Shown one piece after another: positions 59,507 through 64,000 of a DNA stretch of 64,000 nucleotides. Source of the stretch: Euryarchaeota archaeon UBA91 (lineage in GTDB: Archaea > Thermoplasmatota > Poseidoniia > Poseidoniales > Poseidoniaceae); contig DAMU01000077.1 of assembly GCA_002499705.1 (NCBI GenBank), positions 10,761 to 74,760 of the forward strand. Reading direction: 5' to 3'. The position numbers and the translations under genes were made by a program. The notes below the pieces were generated by a model. The model was not told where the DNA came from and searched no databases. It was given only the letters and a program-made list of their open reading frames with translations. Numbering within the stretch: position 1 is the first letter of the stretch; the number at the start of each line of letters is the position of its first letter.

Positions 59507-60724
59507 TCAAATTTTCAATTTAGTTTTGAATTCTTCTAAATACGGCCCCATAGATTGAATCAAAAGAGCGTCCGGGTGGGTTCGAATAACTAAGCCATCA
59601 AGATACATAAGGGCGCGAATGATTGGGAACGCTTCCTCGCCAAAATTTGCACCAGCGTGTTCAACTGCTGCCCGAACTGTCTTCATCATGATACGCGTGA
59701 GACTTTGCTCTCCGACGGGTTTCAATTCAAAGTCATGATAGATTTCCGCCATAGTCGAATAATATTTTTCCAATTTCTTAGGCTTCGGCGGCAACTCTGT
59801 CATTGCAAGTAATGCAGTAAATGCCTCTGTCCGCTCTTGACGAGAAAGATGGTCAAAGAAAGTAAACAGGGAATGTGCTACATGTTGAGGCGCATGGCAA
59901 ATTGCACCGTTGTCAATGAAAACGAATTTTCCGTCCGCATCAACAATACAATTTCCTGGATGAAGATCTCCATGGAAAGTTCCAATTCCAAACAAATATG
60001 CTCCATGAATCCGGAAGAACTGAAGTAAGAAATCCCAACTCAGTGCTTTCTCTTCAATACCCTGTTCAAGTGACATTCCTTCGATAAATTCAGAAACCAA
60101 GATATCTTCATTCGAAAGTTTTGGATAATATATGGGGAAACGCAACAGCGACATGTCAAAATCTTTCGAAATTGATGATTGAATTTCTTTCAATTCATCA
60201 GCACCCTTGATTTCGTTTCTCAAATCGAGTTCACGCAATGTGTAATCTGCAACGTGATTGATGAGAGCCATTGGATTTCCGACTTTGCGTAATTTGGGAG
60301 CAAAGATGAGGAATATACGTAACCATCTCCTCATTCGAACAACTTCTTTTTTGAATTCTACTGCATTGGTTTGCTTAATGAATTTGATAACAACTTCTTC
60401 TCCTGTTTTTAGCCGTCCACGGTGAACTTGACCAACTGAGGCTGCAGCCAGTGGTTCATCGTCAATAAATTCGAACGCATCCCTAAACCCAGCGGGTGCT
60501 TTCAATGCAATGGTTTCGTGAAGATTTTCAGATTCAATAGAGGCTGCGTGCTGGTATAGTTGTTGTAATTGACGACATTTTTCAACTCCGAGTAAATCAG
60601 GACGTAATGCGAATATTTGAGCGAGTTTTACTGCGATGAGTCCCTGCTTTTGTATCCAATCGAGATCTGCGGGTTTCTTACGCAAAATCTGACGCATAAA
60701 TCGAAAGAAGGTCAGCATTCGCAT
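59507..60724 (-). CDS. ABC1/UbiB-family atypical kinase
   Basis: An ADCK/UbiB-like protein. Its order of motifs is: KLAQ in AVKLAQIFALRPDLLG (KxGQ-like), the Ala-rich loop AAASVGQVHRG, KFIK Lys, ELDLRNEIKGADEL, EFIEGMSLEQG, and HGDLHPGN with the catalytic Asp and FIDNGAICH. In bacteria and mitochondria such proteins support quinone biosynthesis. Co-transcription with a flavoprotein supports a membrane isoprenoid/quinone job. About 405 residues, complete. Confidence 0.9.
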   Translation of the reverse strand: MRMLTFFRFMRQILRKKPADLDWIQKQGLIAVKLAQIFALRPDLLGVEKCRQLQQLYQHAASIESENLHETIALKAPAGFRDAFEFIDDEPLAAASVGQVHRGRLKTGEEVVIKFIKQTNAVEFKKEVVRMRRWLRIFLIFAPKLRKVGNPMALINHVADYTLRELDLRNEIKGADELKEIQSSISKDFDMSLLRFPIYYPKLSNEDILVSEFIEGMSLEQGIEEKALSWDFLLQFFRIHGAYLFGIGTFHGDLHPGNCIVDADGKFVFIDNGAICHAPQHVAHSLFTFFDHLSRQERTEAFTALLAMTELPPKPKKLEKYYSTMAEIYHDFELKPVGEQSLTRIMMKTVRAAVEHAGANFGEEAFPIIRALMYLDGLVIRTHPDALLIQSMGPYLEEFKTKLKI

Positions 60725-60748
60725 TACTTCACCTCATAGTTTTCAATT

Positions 60749-62152
60749 TCAATCAGAGTCTTCGTCTAAATCTTCATCGATAAAAATCAATGTGTAGCGC
60801 CATGTAGGGCCAACATCATCTTCCAACATTTCGCGTCGGATTCGAACGTTTCCGGTTTCAGGGTAACGAGCCATGAGTGCGCCTTCAATAATCCCGTCAT
60901 CAAGTTCCCAAAGAGGGAGAGATTCTGAATCTCCAAAGTTCGCAGGGTGGGCAAGTTTGACGATGATATGGAAGAAAGGATCGCTATCGTAATCCAATTC
61001 ACCCAATCCTGCATGCTCCCACCAGTCCATCAATTCACTTAGATATTCTACATGCCCCTCGATTTTTCTCAAACTAAACGTCAGTTCTTCACCGATTCTT
61101 TGACCAACTTGACGCAGCATTGTATTGATATCAATTCCAAGTTGTTTCAAACTCTGGACTGTGCCGTCTTGTAGAGCTGCACGTGCTTGATTGATTTCTC
61201 TTGTCGATGCCAAGAAAGATTTGGGATTAAATGGAGTATCGTTTTCAGGGAGTTCAGTGCTGACTTCAAGAGCATCTCTAAACTGGTCAAGAAACGAACC
61301 TTGCCCTACAGTCAGTCGAAGTGGGTCAACAATACGCTCTTCAGTGAATCGTTTCTTGGCACTTTCAAATTCCACAGCCTTATTCCAAATTGCTGACACG
61401 AAATCAGAATGTGAACTGTTGAATACGTCCGAATTAATCACGAGGGCTGCATCATCACGCCCACGCCCAACAGGATTTTCTTCGACATGGAGGAATTGAA
61501 TCACCTGATTCATGTCTTGAAGAACACCAAGCGAACTGATTTCGTCAGTATGTCGAATTTCAATCGAATCATCAAGTTGGTCATAGAAGCGTGTAGTTCG
61601 ACGGTCAAGTTGTGCAAGAACCGTGACAACAACACCTCTTTTTGCAGCTGAGTTTACTTCATCTAATCCAGAGGAACGGCACAAATGGAGAATACCAAAT
61701 CGTCCTAAAAGAAGTACCAAACGTTCTTCAGCCTCATCTGCAAAATTCGCAATCTTCTTGTGAATATGTTCTCGACCCTTAAGCACGGCAAATCGCGCAT
61801 TGGTTTCTGCAGAGGCTGCTTCATCGTCCTTGTCATAATCTGGTTTAGCACCTGACATGAGTTTTTCAAAAGATTGACTGGTCCGGTCAATTCGTTCTCT
61901 CTGATCTTTGATAAGGCGTTCAAATAACACTGGAAGTGATGAACAGGAGAAGCGCATAGGCCTATCTGCGGTTACACTTACCAATCCTATTTCGGTTAGT
62001 CTCGAAAGAGAATTGTATGCATCCAATCGGTTGGTTCCAAGTTTCTTAGCCAACTCACTTGCTTTGAGTTCCTTGGACGTTGAGAGAATCACTACGGAAC
62101 GCGCTTCACGTTCTGAAAGGCCAGCATCTTGGAATAACTCTGCCCAGTTCAT
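60749..62152 (-). CDS. TrmB-family-like transcriptional regulator
   Basis: N-terminal winged helix (AELFQDAGLSEREARSVVILSTSKELKASELAKKLGTNRLDAYNSLSRLTEIGLVSV) as in TrmB, then a dimerisation helix and a 350-residue sensor domain that includes a phospholipase D-like core (KFNKKIANFADEAEERLVLLLGRFGILHL). Typically it senses sugars; here the length of 467 is longer than most TrmB. It overlaps or touches the peroxiredoxin start region of the same strand, and lies upstream of the UbiB pair. Confidence 0.85.
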   Translation of the reverse strand: MNWAELFQDAGLSEREARSVVILSTSKELKASELAKKLGTNRLDAYNSLSRLTEIGLVSVTADRPMRFSCSSLPVLFERLIKDQRERIDRTSQSFEKLMSGAKPDYDKDDEAASAETNARFAVLKGREHIHKKIANFADEAEERLVLLLGRFGILHLCRSSGLDEVNSAAKRGVVVTVLAQLDRRTTRFYDQLDDSIEIRHTDEISSLGVLQDMNQVIQFLHVEENPVGRGRDDAALVINSDVFNSSHSDFVSAIWNKAVEFESAKKRFTEERIVDPLRLTVGQGSFLDQFRDALEVSTELPENDTPFNPKSFLASTREINQARAALQDGTVQSLKQLGIDINTMLRQVGQRIGEELTFSLRKIEGHVEYLSELMDWWEHAGLGELDYDSDPFFHIIVKLAHPANFGDSESLPLWELDDGIIEGALMARYPETGNVRIRREMLEDDVGPTWRYTLIFIDEDLDEDSD

Positions 62153-62634
62153 TTCATTTTACCTCCAGAGGAAAGTTCACTGAAGGCGTCAAGAATTCGG
62201 GCAACGTGGCGACGGGGCCTGAACAGCCAGTCGTAACAGTAGTGTACCGAACGATCAGGACCGATAAGGAACGAGGATTTAGCAGGGAATAATCCAAGAT
62301 GTACCGGCACTCCGTAAGCATCTGCGACCTCTCGTTCAGGGTCACTCAACAGCGAGAAAGGCAGTTCAAGTTCGGTCTTAAAACGACGATGATCTTCAAG
62401 CGAGTCTTGACTTATGCCAATTATTTCAACAGGAGGTGTGAGTGACTGGAATAAATCGTATTGTTGCTTGAACGTTAAACAGCCCCGCTTACATGTCGGG
62501 GAACCGTCCTTAGCATAGAAGAACAAGACTTTCCACTTTCCGTCATAATCGGCAAGCGAGACCATTTCATCGGTTGATGACGGCAGAGTAAAATTAGGAG
62601 CTTTTTCGCCTACAAGTTGACTTCCCATATTCAC
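62149..62634 (-). CDS. Peroxiredoxin (AhpC/TSA, BCP-like)
   Basis: A thiol peroxidase of about 161 residues: VGEKAPNFTLPSSTDEMVSLADY, then FFYAKDGSPTCKRGCLTFKQQYDLF, where the usual peroxidatic motif (TPGCT) is replaced by a CxxxC. IIGISQDSLEDHRRF, SLLSDPEREVADAYGV and FLIGPDRSVHY follow. It would detoxify peroxides; the extra Cys may act as resolving Cys. It shares 4 nt with the TrmB-like gene downstream (ATGA-type coupling). Confidence 0.88.
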   Translation of the reverse strand: MNMGSQLVGEKAPNFTLPSSTDEMVSLADYDGKWKVLFFYAKDGSPTCKRGCLTFKQQYDLFQSLTPPVEIIGISQDSLEDHRRFKTELELPFSLLSDPEREVADAYGVPVHLGLFPAKSSFLIGPDRSVHYCYDWLFRPRRHVARILDAFSELSSGGKMK

Positions 62635-62665
62635 CCCTCACAGGTCTTGCATGTTAATGTAGTGT

Positions 62666-63274
62666 CTAAGCCTGTTCTGGAATGAGATGACCCATTCGGT
62701 CTGCTTTTGTTGACAGGTAATGGCTGTTGGTATGGCAACGTCCAGTAATGTGCTCAACGCGCTCTTCAACCTGAATGCCATTTTCATGGAGCCCGTTAAT
62801 TTTGAGAGGGTTGTTCGTCATCAATCGAACACTGTCAATGCCAACCTGGTTGAGCATGAATGCACTGAAGCCATAGTCACGACCATCAGCTGGAAGATTG
62901 AGGGCAAGATTTGCATCGAGGGTGTCAAAGCCTCTTTCTTGCAGAGCATAGGCACGCATTTTTTGCTCGAGTCCTATTCCTCTGCCTTCTTGACGCATGT
63001 AGAGAATTGCTCCACATCCTTCTTCTTGTATGCGTGCCATCGATGCTTTGAGTTGAGGTCCACAGTCACACTTGAGTGATCCAAATGCATCTCCTGTTAA
63101 ACATTCAGAGTGTATTCGGACCAATGGAGATTTCGTGGTGTCATCCAAGCCAACAGAAAGAACAGAGTGTTCTGCACCTTTCTCGTCTACGAATACTCGC
63201 ATTCGGAAGTTTCCAAGTTCAGTGGGTAATATGGTGTCTGCTTTGATGTCGTCAATGTTTATGTTTTGCTTCAT
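62666..63274 (-). CDS. ribA: GTP cyclohydrolase II
   Basis: First enzyme of bacterial-type riboflavin synthesis. Signature: VRIHSECLTGDAFGSLKCDCGPQL with the three zinc cysteines, ILYMRQEGRGIGLEQKMRAYALQERGFDTLDANLALNLPADGRDYG and LMTNNPLKINGL. 202 residues; ATG 63274 chosen because the TATA-like box TTTATATCTA (minus strand, 63303-63294) is about 25 nt away, implying a leaderless mRNA. Archaea often use GTP cyclohydrolase III instead, so transfer is plausible. Confidence 0.95.
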   Translation of the reverse strand: MKQNINIDDIKADTILPTELGNFRMRVFVDEKGAEHSVLSVGLDDTTKSPLVRIHSECLTGDAFGSLKCDCGPQLKASMARIQEEGCGAILYMRQEGRGIGLEQKMRAYALQERGFDTLDANLALNLPADGRDYGFSAFMLNQVGIDSVRLMTNNPLKINGLHENGIQVEERVEHITGRCHTNSHYLSTKADRMGHLIPEQA

Positions 63275-63293
63275 AGACAGTAATCTGACGATG

Positions 63294-63303
63294 TAGATAT
63301 AAA
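63294..63303 (-). promoter_or_regulatory. TATA-like box for ribA
   Basis: On the minus strand TTTATATCTA lies 20-29 nt before the ribA ATG at 63274, which suggests leaderless transcription. Confidence 0.5.
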
Positions 63304-63338
63304 CGAGTGTATGAAACCTCATTTTTGAAAAACACTTC

Positions 63339-63347
63339 TTTATATCA
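63339..63347 (+). promoter_or_regulatory. TATA-like box for Nudix gene
   Basis: TTTATATCA lies 21-29 nt before the ATG at 63368, suggesting a leaderless or nearly leaderless transcript, although AGGTGGAAG also lies in this gap. Confidence 0.5.
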
Positions 63348-63367
63348 TAAAAGGTGGAAGTTTACTC

Positions 63368-63859
63368 ATGCACACAGTAGAATGCGATGTTGGAGTTGCG
63401 GCAATTGTCCGTAAATCAAGGTCCGTTCTACTCGTCAAAGAAGCCCATGGCCGATACAAGGATTGCTGGGGTTTGCCGAAAGGATACGTTAACAAAAACG
63501 AGCTTCCAAGCCACGCCGTGCTTCGAGAATTAAGCGAGGAGTGCCTCGTAGAAGGACACATTACCGGTGTCCAAGCAATACGTGAGCGATTGCTTGACGG
63601 TATCCCCGCAATTTTCATCGCTTACAATGTTGAACTTGAATCGAATCAGCATCCAGTTCCGGGCGATGAAGTATCAGAGGCTCGTTTCGTTCACGCTGAC
63701 GACTTTGAACAACTGGCCTGGATCAGCGACGCCATGCACTCGATGGCAAATACAGCCGTCAATTCGAATCAATCACTCAAAACAATCGATTATGAAAAAA
63801 GCCGTGGCCATCCATACATGTTGCACACTCTTTCCAAAAAGTGGGGTGGAGAAGCATGA
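63368..63859 (+). CDS. Nudix hydrolase
   Basis: 163 residues with the Nudix box GYVNKNELPSHAVLRELSEECLV (G-x5-E-x7-REL-x-EE). It hydrolyses a nucleoside diphosphate linked to another moiety; substrate not evident (ADP-ribose, Ap4A or oxidised dNTP are candidates). It is divergent from ribA, and its stop overlaps the photolyase start (ATGA), so co-expression with DNA repair is likely. Confidence 0.92.
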   Translation: MHTVECDVGVAAIVRKSRSVLLVKEAHGRYKDCWGLPKGYVNKNELPSHAVLRELSEECLVEGHITGVQAIRERLLDGIPAIFIAYNVELESNQHPVPGDEVSEARFVHADDFEQLAWISDAMHSMANTAVNSNQSLKTIDYEKSRGHPYMLHTLSKKWGGEA

Positions 63860-64000
63860 ACACAAGGCTCAGTGACCGAGTTCGCTCTTGCAACGACGAA
63901 CCCATCAATACGGACGGTCAATATGTATTGTATTGGATGATTGCCAACCGACGCCTCAATCACAATGCTGCGCTCGAATATGCTGCTGAGATGGCCGTTC
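63856..64000 (+). CDS. Deoxyribodipyrimidine photolyase, N-terminus (3' partial)
   Basis: The frame from ATG 63856 reads MNTRLSDRVRSCNDEPINTD, then GQYVLYWMIANRRLNHNAAL and EYAAEMAV to the end of the window. 'YVLYWM..NRR...NAALEYA' is the start of class II-like CPD photolyases. It is coupled to the Nudix gene by ATGA overlap. The catalytic and FAD-binding regions lie outside the window, so class is provisional. Confidence 0.7.
   Translation, partial: MNTRLSDRVRSCNDEPINTDGQYVLYWMIANRRLNHNAALEYAAEMAV

Noticed and set aside
1..64000. CRISPR array, insertion sequence, integrase or prophage
   Set aside because: No regularly spaced repeats, transposase, recombinase or phage structural genes were found by reading the proteins and DNA.

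Overview
The window reads as a chromosome segment of a mesophilic, moderately AT-rich archaeon. Archaeal information and metabolism genes (Alba, standalone Bud32, Orc1/Cdc6, deoxyhypusine synthase, archaeal PPAT plus GTP-dependent dephospho-CoA kinase, archaeal class I aldolase, FlaI/TadC-type pilus motor) sit beside bacterial-flavoured genes: RibA, GlpX, CrcB, AhcY, TPMT and a BoxB/PaaA-like diiron protein. There are many secreted or membrane-anchored peptidases and large surface proteins. My inference is a marine Thermoplasmatota archaeon of the Poseidoniales (Marine Group II) type. No rRNA was seen to confirm this. Coding density is high, both strands are used, and TATA-like boxes precede several genes.

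Layout. 1-5.3 kb: a GH1 glycosidase/sugar nucleotidyltransferase fusion (5' cut off by the window), a compact galactokinase-like GHMP kinase, an M17 aminopeptidase, a secreted M14 carboxypeptidase and a small conserved protein. 5.5-11.1 kb: a polyamine/hypusine run (agmatinase, AdoMet decarboxylase, deoxyhypusine synthase), then a giant anchored surface protein. 11.1-21.4 kb: tRNA-Gly, Alba, arsenate-reductase-like phosphatase, a cysteine-free Mrp ATPase with its DUF971 partner, a PAP2-propeller membrane protein, NadA, Bud32, ferritin-like protein, CrcB, ITPase and a CPBP protease. 21.4-26.1 kb: a small basic protein with a long leader, an enoyl-CoA hydratase, an ABC exporter and a UPF0200 kinase. 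26.2-31.3 kb: a Tad-like type IV pilus operon (one ATPase, two TadC-like platforms, two small pilin-like proteins).

31.3-38.6 kb: a putative 2-phosphoglycerate kinase, then a CoA-thioester catabolism cluster (aldehyde dehydrogenase, enoyl-CoA hydratase, 3-hydroxyacyl-CoA dehydrogenase, transporter, BoxB/PaaA-like diiron oxygenase, HTH-10 regulator). 38.6-49.5 kb: GlpX, a BNR-type lipoprotein, a GNAT-aminotransferase fusion, MoaC/MoaE, a GGR-like flavoprotein, another hydratase, TPMT, class I FBP aldolase and AhcY. 49.6-55.8 kb: a small winged-helix protein, a large orphan winged-helix protein, a 389-nt gap with RNA-like folding, a fused CoA-biosynthesis enzyme, a glycosyltransferase and a membrane protein. 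55.9-64 kb: Orc1/Cdc6 with an AT-rich, possibly origin-like upstream region, an MBL hydrolase, a flavin amine-oxidase-like protein, an ABC1/UbiB kinase, a TrmB-like regulator, a peroxiredoxin, RibA, a Nudix hydrolase and the start of a photolyase.

The strongest unusual signals are: (i) an Mrp/NBP35 ATPase with no cysteine at all, whose usual metal-binding CxxC region is replaced by an Ig-like segment; (ii) a PPAT-dephospho-CoA kinase fusion joining the last two CoA steps; (iii) an acyltransferase-like GNAT fused to a HisC-like aminotransferase; (iv) a GH1-nucleotidyltransferase fusion beside a galactokinase; (v) a BoxB/PaaA-type epoxidase cluster in an archaeon; and (vi) a probable unannotated structured RNA at about 52.74-52.98 kb.
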